64,000 nt of DNA from Maylandia zebra (GCF_041146795.1 NC_135177.1:26702060-26766059), one strand, 5' to 3'; shown: positions 1-13,200, counted from the first letter of the stretch. Program-made: numbers and translations. The notes: generated from the sequence alone by a model not told the origin.

Positions 1-3
1 TGG

Positions 4-3000
4 TTAGATGAGTAGTGAAGGGGTGGGTTTCTTGCCTGGCCAAGTTTCTTTGGCATACTTCTTTTTTCGTGGCTCGTTGTGGGTCTCCGGTAGGTAAGGA
101 GCTGTAACAGGTGTGGGGTTGAGAGTGACAGGTGGCTGTGGAGCCTCAGGGGCCAGGTCTACCTCTGGTGCTGGGTTAGGGAAAGGGAGAGGAAGCCCTC
201 CCTGCATGGCAACACCTCCTGGAGCTCCTATCGGCTGGTTCTCATGACTGGTGGGAGGCAAGTCCCCATAGAGACCACCACCAAAGCCGTAGCCGTGCAT
301 GCGTTTTGAAGTCAAGTCATCAAAACCCAAAGTGTTCTGGCCCTCTAATCTCCGTTTCTACAGCAGGGATAGCAGAGCATCAGCTTCACAGTTCATACAC
401 TTAATACATGTTTACCTTTCCAAGTCATACAGCTAGACCACTGCAAATGGTAGTGTTACACTGGGCATACTGGGGCCACCCAGTGAGCTACACAGGACAA
501 CTTTTTATTTTTGCAAAAAATGCACATTTATCACCTTAAAAATTACATTTCTTTAACCATCCTGTCAGCTAAATGTATCTGACATCAAAACTCACCTTTA
601 TAGGGATGACAGCAGTCTGCACCATATTTCTGAAGCGCCCAACAGAGGGGTCTATATCCTCTGTAAAGATTTAAAGAACAGTTGGTATACATTAGCGCTG
701 GGGGCATTTCTTCTCATTAGAATTCACAATCAACATATTTGATCAGTGACATATCAGCCATAAGCCACCTCACTGCAAACCCACATTAATTAATGCGTTT
801 CTAGCCTGGAATGAAAAGTATCCAAATTTAGTTTATTTGGCTTAATCTTAACTAATCTAATCATCAAAGCTCATTTTCTTCTCATGTACATGCTGTAAAT
901 AAAATAACAATCCACTAGTTTTTGGGTAACTAACTTGAGTACCTGGATTAATGATGGAATCTTCTTCACTGAAGGTAACTCTGGAATTTTTTCGTTTCCT
1001 CTTGGGCCTCTGGATTTCCAGGTTGCCTTCCTCAATGGTGAGGAGGGAGATGCGCTTGTTGTGAGCTGTGTTGAACTCTGTCAGGTTCTGGCAGGTTAAA
1101 AACATTACATATGAGCAAAATAGCTGCATGAATGTCAAAATATCCCAACATAACAACACGATATACCGGAACAAACTTGATAGAAAAAAACAGTATTATA
1201 AATAGGGATGGGTATCGTTTAGGTTTTATCCGATACCGGTGCCAAATCGGTACTTTTGAAACGGTGCCGGTGCTCAAACGGTGCTCAAACCGGTGCTTAA
1301 AGAATGGAGAACACAAAATTGGTCCAAAAACCTCTCATGTTCAGCTGTTTTTTGTAAAAATATAACAATGTTAGCCTTTTCTGCAGCTATGGGGCATATA
1401 TGGTATCACTCTTGGCTGGAAGCAGTGCTTAAACAATGGAAAAAACACAAACTTTGTCCTAAACCTCTCATGTTTAACTGTTTTCCACTTTTTCTTTGGT
1501 CATTTTAGCCTTTTTAGCCAGGGTGAAGGGAGTATCTGCCATCAAACAAGAAGACAGCAGCATGTAGCTATGATGATGTTTGCTAGTTCACCTTACATGA
1601 ATTAATGTAATAACGTGGTTAGCCTACTCACGCAGAGAAGAACGGCTGCTGCTGCATCATCATCCGTCATCATTTCTGCTACACTGGCAGGGCTAGGGGC
1701 CAGGACTCTCCTCTTCGTGTTTTTGGGGGATGTTGCATAACAGGCAACCCACCCGCAGTAGATGTGCTCGGTGTGAGGTCTCGCAGCAAGCTATCAAATA
1801 CGGCGCATTTCTGGGCTTTTAAAAAAAACGCTATGCGTCGCCAGGTGTTTCATCGGATTTGAGGTGTTACCTCCTTTGACAGTATCACAGTATCAGCTTA
1901 AAGCACTTGTTGCAGGCTGCTGAGTTTGCATATTTTGCTATGAAGTACAGCCAGACTTTTAACCGCTTCGCCTTGGGCATTTTTAATCTGTAGCTCTGCT
2001 TTAACAGAACGTACGTACGTACCTGGCCCCGCCTACTATCCTCGGAAACGTAAAATGATTGGCTAGAATCTAAAGTGTATCACAGCTCAGGGAAAAAAAG
2101 CACTGAAATAAAGCACCGAAATGTGCGCTGCTTTTCGGTCTGGTTACTACCGTTTATGTCAGAACCGGTGCCATCATGGCACCGGACACCGGTACCCATC
2201 CCTAATTATAAAGTGTCATATCGTGATAATTTTGTGAGGCCACATCGAAAAGGCTCGGATGAGCTTTCCAAAGTTCTACAAGTTGTGCCTCCATCCCTTG
2301 TGTCCAGATCACACGCTGCACTGCCGTGCTACTCCGTCTTTTTCACCGACATTTATGCGTTTGCGCATGCGCAGTGTGAGCGGCTGCGGTGACACCCTCA
2401 CGACGGTCGTGAGGATTTCAAACCTGTTTGAAATCCTCCCGACCAAGCGATTGATGATCGGGAGCTGGTCGGGAGGTGTTAATCACTTCTCGTTCCCCAC
2501 GTATACTACTCGATGCACGATGAAGGCCAAACTCGGGCCGATCACCAAAACGGTCGCACGACTCAACAATCGGCTCAAAATGGGCCAAAAATCGCACAGT
2601 GTAAGCCCAGCTTAACTTATAAAAATAACACGTGGAGTTTTCTAGTCAGAAGACGTATCGCAGTATCATGTGCATTATGAGTGAAGGGGTTACAAATTGA
2701 AGAGCTTAGCCTATTTAAACAGACCTAATTTAGTGTTTTTTAGTGCACCAAAATACATACTGTGGACCTGAGAGGTATTCACATCAGCCATGATATTCCT
2801 TTCCCGTGCAGTTCATGTTTCAGAATATAAACTAACTGTACCTCCAGTTCTGTCTCTTCTTCTGGAAGCCCAAGCAGTCCTTTCAGCTCCTCATCATCTC
2901 CTGTCTTGCTGTCCCCTGTGCCAGCACTGCCTTGGGTTTGAGGTTTCTCTCTGATGGTGTAAGTCCGTGTTGAGGCCCCAAAAGATATTGTAGAGTCTAT

Positions 3001-5371
3001 GGGAACCTGCTGAGGCTTGTGGGCCTCCAGCCGAATGTGTCCAAGGAAAGTACCGTGTGCTAAATGATGACATCAAGCACAGTTTTAGGACTGATGTGTG
3101 TAGCTAAGCCTGATGTAATAATGAAACAACAATAATTCAAGGTAGTCAAACAATACATTTTGTCAATATTTGGTAACTTTTCTGACTTGCCTGACCCAGC
3201 AATATTAAATACTAATATAACAATGACCTCTGCATTAACAGAGGCCATGTTTAAGCACATAATGTCTGGTGTGATCAAACTGCAATTTTTCTTTATATCC
3301 AGTTATTCTCATAAATGTGATTTTTAGTCCATTCTTAATTTTATCATCTATAACATCATTTTCATTAATACGTTTTTGCTAATATTTTTAAAAAGGTCCA
3401 ATGCGTGCCACTTTCTTGCCAAAACTCAGTTGCCAGCTGGCATATCATGTTTCTATTTATTTTTTGCAGCTGGTTATAACAAACGAGAAAGAGAGAATGC
3501 ATAACTGCTACACAAGACAACTACTTCTTTTGAGTGCTCCCCTTAGCAGCCACCACCCACTCTTTCCCTTTCACTGCCATAGCCAACTGATATGTCATCT
3601 GCTCCATCCTTAGTCTCCAGCCTTACCTACATCTCACTCGCTCCTAGTGTGCTGTATTCCTAGCCAACCAGTAATCCTGTCTAATTCCTTCATCTTCCTG
3701 ACTACTGAATATTTGAATACTTTCTTGTACTGTGTTATTCCATGACAAAGTCTCTTTGTTTGCTCTGTCCAGACGATGCACCAAACAGCTTTGCCTGAGC
3801 ACTTCAGCTGTATTTTCCCAGTCATCTGGTAAATTTCCCCTAAGACCCAGAGCCTGTCTCCTCAACTCCTCCCTAAATTCCACGCCAGCATTCTTCCTCC
3901 ATAAACTTCCACCATGGAATCTTTGGCTCTGCCATCACTCTGCTCTTCTGCTAGATTTCCAAAGTCATCCTACAGACGACCATCCAGTGCAGCTTAGCTA
4001 CCACCTCACCACCACCTTGCAGTCTCCTGTCTGTTTATATAGTCCGAATTACACATTTATTACAAAAACAGGACCTTAAATAAACAATAAGGTTTCCAAT
4101 TACAATCTGACCCTGATGCTTAACATCATTGCTTTAAAAACTAGCTGATTATCAAAACAATTAGAATATTGTTGTGGATTATTTTTGTCTATCCAACAAA
4201 TTATTCGAGCGATTATGAGCACTACTGGCTGCACGTAATAGATTAATTTTATTCCTTTTTAGCTCTTAGCTTTTTCAGACAGTAACGTAGAGTGTACAAG
4301 TATGACTGAAGATCATGTCTTACTGCTGTTGAGGTCTATGAGGAAGACCCTTTTCAGGTGTTTGTGATAGACTAGTGCAGCGTGAACACGAGAGCACGAC
4401 TGATGGTCAATGGTGAAGTCGCACCAGTCGGGGTTCCTCCCAAATAGGTAGTACTTCTTTTCATCTATGATCAGTTTCTAGAAGGAGAGACACGAGTTAG
4501 TGACTTGGCTTTGAAAACAAGCCAGTGAAGAAGGCTGAATAACATTTCTGTGCCTCTGAGCCATAACTCCACAGTGTTGCTTCCACTGAAAAGCTTAAAA
4601 CTCAGGGCTGATTCTACTGTCGCACCGTTTGAAGCCCTGCAGCCAAAGCAGACTGTCAGGCTCGTATCTGGTGCATTCAATTAACCCTACTACCAGCATT
4701 ATTCTTGCAGTTCACAAGTATGCAATACTATAAATTGTTGGTCTAGTGTAACATCTCCAAACTTCCAGTTACCTCTATCAGTTTGTCCCCCTTCATCACG
4801 TCCAGGTGGAGCCCAGGGGGCGGTTTGCCTGCCCTAAGAGAAAACATTTTTAAACATTAAAACTGTCTAAGTTAATGTTATACGTGGACAGTGGATCATT
4901 ATTCTAAATAAATGGCTACACTCCATTGTCTCCCCTTGCTGCAGTTAAGGATTTGTTCATAGAAACGACTCACTCACCTCTGCACTCATAGAAACGTGTT
5001 CAAGATTGATACTTTTACATACAGAAAAACTTATTAAATTATATCCTGCGTATACATGTGATTTATTTCTTCTTTTCATGATCAGAATTAAAACTGCACA
5101 TAAACGATGGGTCTTAATAAGAAAAAAAGAGGCAACGCCATTTGTAGATACACACCAGCGTTAGCCTGCTCAGATGCTAACATTAGCCACTGTGAAAACC
5201 AGCTATTCTCCTCTGTAGAAAGTTACATTGATAATTAAGTGAATGCTAATCTGCTCATTTGCACCTGATATCACATAACAAGCTAACGGCTACAACTTTA
5301 GCACGTGCATTTTCTCACCATGATGGACAATCAAAAGGAGGGGGACTGTCTTTGCTTATTTTAGTCGCCAT
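4..5371 (-). CDS. ppp1r8: Nuclear inhibitor of protein phosphatase 1 (NIPP1)
   Basis: Seven coding exons on the minus strand: 5371-5319, 4833-4773, 4477-4324, 3059-2842, 1087-943, 660-596, 357-4. They splice in phase with GT-AG borders into 349 codons plus TAA; human NIPP1 is about the same length. The start ATG (5371) begins MATKISKDSPPPFDCPSW. Exons 2-4 encode the FHA domain (roughly residues 45-105, with GRNPDWCDFTIDHQSCSRVH), which binds phosphothreonine partners of the spliceosome. Exon 5 holds a basic KRKRKNS stretch followed by RVTF (residues 198-201), the canonical PP1-docking motif. The C-terminus KKYAKETWPGKKPTPSLLI matches the inhibitory, RNA-binding tail of the family. The product is a nuclear scaffold that holds and inhibits PP1 in speckles. 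The stop is 4 bases from the window edge, so the 3' UTR is not seen. Identification is very secure. Confidence 0.97.
1203..2204. mobile_element. Non-autonomous hAT-like element, 1,002 bp
   Basis: Lies in ppp1r8 intron 4. The ends are inverted: TAGGGATGGGTA on the left and TACCCATCCCTA on the right, with further GATACCGGTGCC / GGCACCGGACACCGGTA similarity just inside. A perfect 8-bp direct repeat ATTATAAA flanks it at 1195-1202 and 2205-2212. An 8-bp target duplication with short inverted ends is typical of hAT elements. No long ORF is present, so it would have needed a transposase in trans. Confidence 0.85.
2213..2620. other. CpG- and hairpin-rich segment, probable remnant of another mobile element
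   Basis: Directly abuts the hAT-like element and is much richer in G+C and CpG than the surrounding intron. It contains an inverted repeat of 17-bp arms with one mismatch (2406-2422 with 2427-2443, loop CCTG) and an overlapping pair CCTCCCGACCA / TGGTCGGGAGG ending near 2478. The right part ends in CAGTGTAAGCCCAGCTTA, which looks like a transposon terminus, but I find no matching left end. No coding potential is recognised. Confidence 0.45.
3525..4030 (-). mobile_element. Degenerate RTE-type LINE fragment
   Basis: In ppp1r8 intron 3. Minus-strand translations in shifting frames show GLRGNLPDDWENTAEVLRQ and, in the next segment, NKETLSW.NTVQESIQ followed by RQDYW. These resemble the stretch between the endonuclease and reverse transcriptase domains of fish RTE elements. 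Stops and frameshifts break the reading frame, so it is a dead 5'-truncated or internal piece. The family assignment rests on remembered similarity. Confidence 0.65.
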
Positions 5372-5375
5372 CTTG
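5367..5375 (-). promoter_or_regulatory. YY1-like motif over the ppp1r8 start codon
   Basis: The minus strand reads CAAGATGGC, with the ATG of the motif being the ppp1r8 start codon. YY1 sites of this orientation just downstream of the transcription start are common in housekeeping genes. The motif is seen directly; its use is inferred. Confidence 0.5.
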
Positions 5376-6623
5376 CCTCAGCTTCTCAAAGCAGAGCTGC
5401 ATGCTGGGTAAACGTCACTTCGGATTACTGGGAAATGTAGTCCTGTAGTACTGCCAAACATTGAATAGAATATTAGACTACGTTTTCTCATTTACTCCGA
5501 CTTTTACTTAAAATAAGTGGTAATACAAAATAATACATGAATTTTCTAAGCATGTTTAAACCCATGAGGGGGGGGGATTAAACTAACACCAACTTTGAGT
5601 TACCACAAGAACCAGCAGGGGTCCCTATCCCCCAAATTTCTAAGTTAACACTGTTAAAAGGTCAAATCAGATAAAATAACTGATATTTGTTTCGTGAGCA
5701 GCTGGTGGTTTGAATGAAGCTAGGACTGTGGGTCTATCTATTTGGGGCAACGGTACTAATAGCTGGTGTGGGCGGACTCTGTGTCAAGCACTGATCTTTA
5801 GAGCTTTTTGTGGTTCTTGGAAACTGTGAGTTGAGTCAAACGCTAAAAACCACTGCCTGCCTTCCTTGATATGTCAAGGTGGGAGGATATCTAGCCTCTC
5901 CTTGCTGCAGATAGAAGTGTCATAGGCTTAGAAAAGCACTAAGAGCAGGAAGTGCTGAGAGAGAAAGATGACACATGGCTAAAACGAATATCACAAAGAG
6001 CCTGAAATATTAGTGAAGAAAAGCTATCAGTGTGTCCTCGCATCTGTGCTCTGAGAGTTGCTCTTTTGCATTTTTAAAGGTTATCATAGTGCATGTATTT
6101 ATTTAAACCTTGCGCAATGTGTTCACACTGATTTTGGCCACACCGTTAAGTAGAGCAGCTTGACTATCAAACAAGAAAAAAGAAATATAACACGTTCACA
6201 CTGCAAAATTGCAATTGCGATTTGCTCCTTTTAAAGTCTGTCATCCTCTCCCCCTTTCTCTCCCTCTCTCTCTTTCACTCTTACACACACACACCCACAC
6301 ACACCCAAAAAATTAAGACATATAAAAAGCTCAAAGTTAGAGTGTGGATGTTTTCTTTTATTCTTCATAGCAGGCTTTATGCTGTAATCCCCCAAAATTT
6401 AATAAAACATTCTTTTGGATACTTATTCACCATCTTCACAGCAATGAGGCTTTGCCAGATTGCTTTGTCCCCGTATGTGAATGCACAAGTTGTGCAAAGA
6501 GATCCTGTAACTTCCTCATTCACTTTTGTGGTTTTTAACTGAGAAAGCACCCCCGTTTTGTGCTGCGCTTGTCATTTGCTGCCTGCCTTCATTTTTGGTT
6601 GCACACACTCAGAGGCAGCAGTG
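5372..6623. other. Intergenic region between divergent ppp1r8 and themis2
   Basis: Carries the promoters of both genes. Seen here are a G8 run near 5571, a pyrimidine-rich tract leading into a short (AC)n repeat at about 6240-6306, and an ETS/PU.1-like GCAGGAAGTG at 5945-5954 that might serve the immune gene themis2. No TATA box, RNA gene or ORF is convincing. Confidence 0.6.
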
Positions 6624-8782
6624 ATGGCAGGCGCCACTGCTTTGCCACTTCAGGAATTCATCGCGTCATTGGACGATACCTGTCTGCCAAAACTTTTGCA
6701 AGTTTGCTCTGGAGTATATTTCCAAGGTAGTTTTTTATTATTATTATTATTACTTTTTCTCAGTGAGATGGCATATACAGAAGGACAGCACTTACGAGAT
6801 TATAGATTACTTCATTGCTGTGCGCTTCTCTGTGTTGTGTCTGTCTTTCATAAATTCAAAGTTACAATCTAGTGTACATTCCTTTTACATTTTGTACATT
6901 TTTAACCCTAAATTAGACGTTATTATATATAAAAAGAACAGTGAGCATTTGTTGTATTGCTCATGGCTCGCAACTGGAAACAATTCCCATTAGAGTGTAT
7001 GCGTTCATGTGCTAGTTAAGAAATCATAATCATTTTTGTTCCTTCAGTTTCTTGTTTTCCATTCCAGGTTCTATATATGAAATTTCTGGGAGTGAAGTGT
7101 GCTTTTCCACTGGGGATCTAATAAAGGTCACTAAAATTGAGCTCCTATCAGTTTCCTGTCAAGACGTAGCAAACAATGAAACATTTGAGCTGCCTATCAG
7201 CCACACAGGTTGGTCTAGAGAAATTCTTGTAAGAATGGTTAAATCTATTTTGTAGAACTACAATGACTTTTCTTTTCTTCTCAGGCTTGTTCAGGGTCGT
7301 GCCAGAGGAGATGCCATACAGTACGGTAGAGGAGATGGTCAGCATGAGGCCGGTAGGCCTCGACTCCTCTCTTCCCTTCACTTTCTCCAGCCACTCCAAG
7401 ATGACCATTGGCAATTTAGCACTGGGAGCTGGGACAGCTTTGACTGTGCTCTCTGTTGAGAAGCACAAGGATCAAGAGGATCAAGTCCGCTGCCTTATTC
7501 GAGGACAACAAGAAGCCTCAGCTGAAGTGTGCATCCCTGTTTCTTTCCGAGGGGAGTTCTATGAGTGTGAGAGTGAGGAGCGCTTTACCCTGCGGGAGAT
7601 CATGTCCTCGTCGTCCCTGCGTAGCCGAAGGTTTCACTTTGTCAATGCTACCAAGTGTGATCGGCCTCTTATGCTCAGTCCAGTATACCATGTCCAGGCC
7701 GTCATGAACTGTAAGAATAACCTACTTTTTAACTATTTAACTACTATTTAACATAATGTTGATCTGGATTTGTTATTTGTGTGTGAACCCCACCGTGTGT
7801 TATGTTAATGCAAAGTTTGTGAACTTCCACTTTAACTTCCACCTTAATTGTGAAATACTTGGTTCATGACATTTTATTGTTCCTCTACATCTGTGCACAT
7901 TTATGCACTACATAAACAACATTTGTGCATATTAAAATTTTACACTTGAAGCCAATGACATATAGTACATACCATGCTATAAAACAGTTAAAGTTAATGC
8001 CACCTTGAAAAACATCAGCATATCATTAAAAGCAATTAATCTATATGATGCACTGTTATGATTGCTTATGATTATATGATTGCTTATATTTGTAACCTCA
8101 ATAATTTAAATTCAGAACAAAAAAAAGCATAGTTCACCTGTACTGCACTCATACCAAAGTTAAATATACCTAATATGCATGACTGCCTTCCTCTCTTTTG
8201 TCTACAGTGAGGAAGAATGTGGTGAAGTTTCCATCCAGCTTAGAAGTGGATGTGGTCGATGTCACCGAGCTGTGTAAAGATGTGCATTTTATTGTACCCC
8301 TTTCTCTGAGTGAAGTCCACTCTGAGCCGAATAAATCATTCCCTGGAGTGGTGGAGATCATCGAAGACCCAGAGACGCGCTCCCTGTTCAAGTGCAGCTG
8401 GCTACCGGAGCTTCGCAAGAATGAGCACCTGATTTTTCACAAAAAAGGAACCTCGCCCATGATTTTATTATCCACTTTGAAAAGCAGGAAAACACCGCAG
8501 TACTTCCTGGTGTCTCAGCAATATGGTGGACGTTTCCGGAGACGGCCAAGAGAGTTTAATTCAGTATACGAGCTGTACGTTGCTTCAATCCACGCACCAG
8601 GTCTGAAGGTCAGCGTAACAAGGAACTGTGAGGAAGTGGAAGAGGAGGGACTCCCTGCCCTCAGTGTGGGGGAACAGCTTGAGGTTGTGCGCTGCGATAG
8701 GATGGTTTTACCCTGTGAAGGCAAAGCAGGACAGAAGCAGTCGGTAGAGGCTCTTTTGTGTTATCGCCTTCAAGAGTCGGAC

Positions 8783-8814
<32 letters not shown>

Positions 8815-11474
8815 GGATCAGGTGAAAAGGGAGGATGAAAAGGAAGAGATTATTATGCCTCTTTACATGGAGGGTCACTTTGTGGAAGTACTCAGTGACA
8901 ACAGGAAGTACAAACTCAGTGACTTGGGGAAGGAGTTTAGCTTGCCTCTGGATGTTAAAGTGGTGGGCCGTGATACAGAACTCGAGAAGGATCCCCTCTA
9001 TGGGTTCTCATGTCTCAGAATAGAGGCAGCTATGTTGGAACCCACCATTCAGGCAAGCTTTGTACACAAGCCAGAGTACTGTTTCGAGATCCCAACGCAG
9101 TGGCTCTCAATGTCTGTCTATTTTACTACAGACCCCCTCCCATGGCCCAAAGATCAACCCCCCACGTGTCAAGTGGAAAGAGTTACCGAAGTTGCAGACA
9201 CATTCTTTTATGAGTTTCGCAAACGTGGTAACTCAGATGCGGAGCCGCCACCTCGACCACCAAAGCGAAACATGTCATTTTCGGCACCTCCCAAAAAAAC
9301 AAAGAAATCAAAGAAGGCAAACAAATCCAAACATCAAGGAGACAAAAGCGTCCCAACCAAACAGTTCAGCGACTTGACTTTGAATAACAAAAAGAGGCCC
9401 CCCGCCCCACCACCTCCCGTGAGTGACTCTTTTCATGCTTGTATAACATTTTCGAAAGCTATTATTATAAAGGCTAAAGCTCAGCTTAGGTTGTCTAGAT
9501 TTTCTTGTCACGTCAGGTTTCTCTTGAAACCCCACTACGGTGAAACTAATATACAGATTCTCATAATGTGACTTTCAGGAAATGAACTAAGCAAAAATAA
9601 CAAATTGGTGCTTCCACTTTTTTCCTGTGGTAAATACGCCATGCATGTAATAAAACAGAAGTTTCCTCTTTTGTGCAGGCTAATGAAGATGAGCCCCCAC
9701 CACTTGTGCCCCGAAAGTTCTCAGCGGCTGACCAAACCATAGGCAAGGCTCTGCCAAACACTTATGTACAAATGAAGGAGTCTGCTAAAACAGGTGGGGC
9801 TCTGTCTGATATAATGTTTTAAGAGAGCCACCGATTTGTCTCTTGCAAAACTTATAGTGCAGCTGCTGGACTAGTAAAGCATTCTCTATGTTTATATTAA
9901 AGCAGTGTTTGCAGGACAACCTCTAAATTTGAGACATTTTCACCATGGGAAAGAGTTTATATACTGTAGGGTTTATATAAAGACCCCAAAAAGTTGAGAA
10001 TACTGGCAGACTTTGGCTTCCCTCTACATCTCTAAGACAAATGTGAGCGTGACTGTTCACAGAGCCACAGAGAATTCACAAAGTCATCAAGACCACTAAA
10101 AGCACATAGAGTAACATTTTTTCTGCCATAACGCACAGAACTAAACTTAAAGTAAATGAATATGAAGAAGGGTTAAAAATCAGCTTCACCTGCACTATAT
10201 ACACAAAAGTACTGGTCAATACATTTTTCATATTTGAATTCAAAGGGTTTTAGTCCCATTTCAGCAGCTGTATAAAATCAAGCATCTTGCCATGCAGTCT
10301 GCCTTTGCAAACATCTGATAAAGGATGGTTTGTTCTAAAGAGCTCGTGTCAATAGATAGATAGTCCACCATCCGCTGTAACATATAGCTGAAAAGTGGAA
10401 GCGTCTTAGAACCACAACAGCTCAGCCATGAAGTAGCAGACCGTGTAAAGTTACAGAGCGGGGTTGCCAAGTGCCGAGGTGCACAGTGCGTAAAAGTTGC
10501 CAAACATCTGTAACGTCAGTAACTGCAGCGTTCCAAACCTCCTTTGGCATTAACATCAGCACAAAAACTGTGTGCGTGGAGCTTCAAGGCATGGGTTTTC
10601 ATGGCTGAGCAGCTCCTGTAGCTGTAATGTGCAGGTGACCCAGTACTTGTATCCACGTAGTCTACAAATACACAAAACCAAACAGTGAACATGAACTGAA
10701 TAGTAATGAAAAACATATCAATGTCTTATTGTCTCAGTAATGTGTAATTTATATGTAAAAAACACATACGTAAGTATATTCAATTAAAAGTATGTGCATA
10801 TGCATATGTAAATATACAAATTACCTAATGTATTAATAATGCATTAGATGCATTAAATGCAAATAATAAGAATTTAGCCGTGTTTATCACACCATGTTTA
10901 TCGTCCATTAACCATAGACGCAAACTTACACAATAACCACAGACCGTAAACAGCATGTGCAGATTGAGAAAGTCTATGGTTTTGGGAGACTTCATCATTT
11001 CTAATATATTCATGCTTTTATTTACTTACTATTACTCTTCGTCACTTAACAAAATCCACAATGACGCCTTAATTCCAAGTGTGTTCCTGTATAAGATTCA
11101 ACCCATCACCCAATAGTATCTCAGGAGACATTCTTCCTATAGAAGCGAAATGTGTTTAGTCATTTCGATTGGCTGCATCAGGAAGTGAAGTGAAAACCTG
11201 TGATAGGTGGTGTATGTGATGGGTGGTGCATAAATGTTTGGTGGTGCATAAATCGCATGTTTTCTGAAAGGAAGACATTCGGCGGCACATTTGATAAATG
11301 ACAGTTAGGATGAATATAAGAATATTGTGAAATATAGTATTACTAACAATAATCTTTCCACCAGGGAGTGTGCCTGACGATGAAAATGGGGACAGTGACC
11401 ATGACTATGAAACTGTGGATGACACTTTGGCTGTTATGATGAAGAAAGCACAAGAAAATGTTATGTACTACTAA
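6624..11474 (+). CDS. themis2: THEMIS2-like signalling adaptor (CABIT domains)
   Basis: Six exons: 6624-6726, 7068-7208, 7285-7710, 8208-9418, 9679-9793, 11365-11474. All junctions are GT-AG and phases match, giving 702 codons including TAA. The start MAGATALPLQEFIASLDDTCLPK and the sequence FEVVP-like GLFRVVPEEMPYSTVEEM are typical of the THEMIS family. Two CABIT modules fill roughly residues 1-230 and 240-520. An acidic run of 11 Asp is at 415-425. Exons 4-5 encode a basic, proline-rich tail (PPPRPPKR, KKRPPAPPPP, PPPLVPRKF) suited to SH3 partners such as GRB2. The last exon has DHDYETVDDT, a tyrosine motif. The family acts in lymphocyte and macrophage signalling downstream of antigen or Toll-like receptors. 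Position between ppp1r8 and rpa2, as in mammals, favours THEMIS2 over THEMIS. Confidence 0.93.
8780..8817 (+). repeat. Coding (GAT)n microsatellite giving poly-aspartate
   Basis: One GAC and ten GAT codons in a row encode Asp 415-425 of themis2, then GAG GAT continue the acidic run. The near-pure codon repeat is expected to be length-polymorphic by slippage in whole codons. Confidence 0.9.
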
Positions 11475-11600
11475 AGGAAATATCTTCTACATCTTCTGCA
11501 ACAGAGAAAAATCCTGCTCGAGCAGTGAGAACTGAACTGTTCCCTATCCTACAAGTGCTGTGCAGGGTTGGTTGACATGACATCATTCAGCTTAGCCCAG

Positions 11601-11606
11601 AATAAA
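11601..11606 (+). terminator. Candidate poly(A) signal of themis2
   Basis: AATAAA 127 bases after the stop, followed by the GT-rich TGGTGGTGTTTTC. This would give a short 3' UTR. It is the first canonical hexamer after the stop codon. Confidence 0.6.
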
Positions 11607-12791
11607 TACAAACTTGGTGGTGTTTTCACATCTGTTTTCTCACGTGGTCAGCAAAATTTCTTTTTACCTCATAACTTTATACCCAGAACTATACTTCACT
11701 GTTTTCAGTAATCGTGTATTCAAACTTTGAACACATACCACTCTTGTAGTTCAAACACTTTTTATTGTACACAAACTTGTTTAGAAATTGTTGATTTAAC
11801 CATGTAGTAATTGAGGCTATGTCTTTCAGCTTTGTGTACAGGTCCGTATTTATATTGTGAGGTACTAAGTAGCTAGTTACTGTATATAATGCCTTCTTTT
11901 GCATAGTTACAGCAACAAACTATAGGATAATATGCAGTCGAACATAACACCATAAATTACAGCCTTTAAAATTACCAGTGTTAAATCAATAACTTCTCTC
12001 AAAAATGCATATTAATAAGCTTCAAACTGGCTTCAATGGATTGTATTCTGTTGCACAAGTATACAACATATGTGTATGTCAAACTCCTACTGCATAGATG
12101 CAAACTCTAAAGAGAAATAGCTCACCCCACTCATTGATGGAAGGCATTTGTCTAAACCACAACATTGTAACGCTGCAGCACCGGTAGCAGAAGCCGTCCC
12201 TCTAACCACATCAAACTATTTATCTGTGAACAGAAATGTATTTGCCTTTTTTTTTTTTTTTTTGCAAATTAACTCCAAGGAGGAGTAGAAACATTTTCAC
12301 TGAAAATGAAAGTATGTTTTGCATCTTTGTTAACCGATGGACAATCCATTTTGTGCCATTTTTCTTTGAAAGATTATTTCCACTGCATGTAAATGTGTGG
12401 TTGATTTCAATTTTCTATTAGACATTATCATAAAGTATGATTTCTATATGAAACTGGACCTATGTGGTTTATTCCAACTTTGTAAAACTTTAAATAAGAT
12501 CTTATATTATCTATAAGAATGTGTGTGAAACTCTAAGATAAGTGTTAAAGTCAGCTTGTGGTTTTACAGCTAGATGTGTGAAAGCAAATGTGAATTACGC
12601 ATGTTAGTTTTTCTAAAATGCAAAAAAACAAAATCCCCACCCTGATAGACACAGAATAATATATAGATATATATACACGTGTGTGTATACTAATGTATCA
12701 TATATTTACACACACGCCTATACCAGAAAAAGGGGCTTATACAACTTGATAAACTGAACCAACAGAACAAAAATACATTTTGAATAATCAA

Positions 12792-12797
12792 TTTATT
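12792..12797 (-). terminator. Candidate poly(A) signal of rpa2
   Basis: TTTATT on the plus strand gives AATAAA on the minus strand, about 400 bases after the rpa2 stop. Confidence 0.55.
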
Positions 12798-13200
12798 TTG
12801 GCAAAACTAAATTACATAGACAAAAAAAAAGTTGGATTACTTATGTTCCAAATCTTTAAAAAGAAAGAAAGAAAGATGTTTTACAGAAGAAGAAAGATAC
12901 ATAAACAGAAAGAAAGTAGTAACTGCCAACAATAATTTGAGTGACAGAAACTTTTTCGGGCGAAATGGCTGAAGCAACATCAGGAATACAGGATGTGTAA
13001 ACCTTGAGTTTCACCATTTGTAAACCACGTGTTCTTCAACAAACATAGACCACAGTGCCGACAGACTTGCAGCATTTCGCACAGCTCTGTGGCATTATAG
13101 ACTCAGGGAGGTTGTTACTTATGTGATAGCTTTCGGTAATAAATGATGTACCAATTATTTCAAATACGTAACCCCACTGATGGTAACAAGATGAATTAGT

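Larger units (their letters stand above)
11475..13200. other. Convergent 3' UTR region of themis2 and rpa2
   Basis: Non-coding. A T16-T18 run lies near 12245, an AT-rich dinucleotide stretch with TATATA and ACACGTGTGTGT near 12657-12715, and short (GAAA)n near 12862. The themis2 message probably ends near 11620 and the rpa2 message near 12775, leaving about 1.1 kb between them with no gene seen. Confidence 0.65.
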
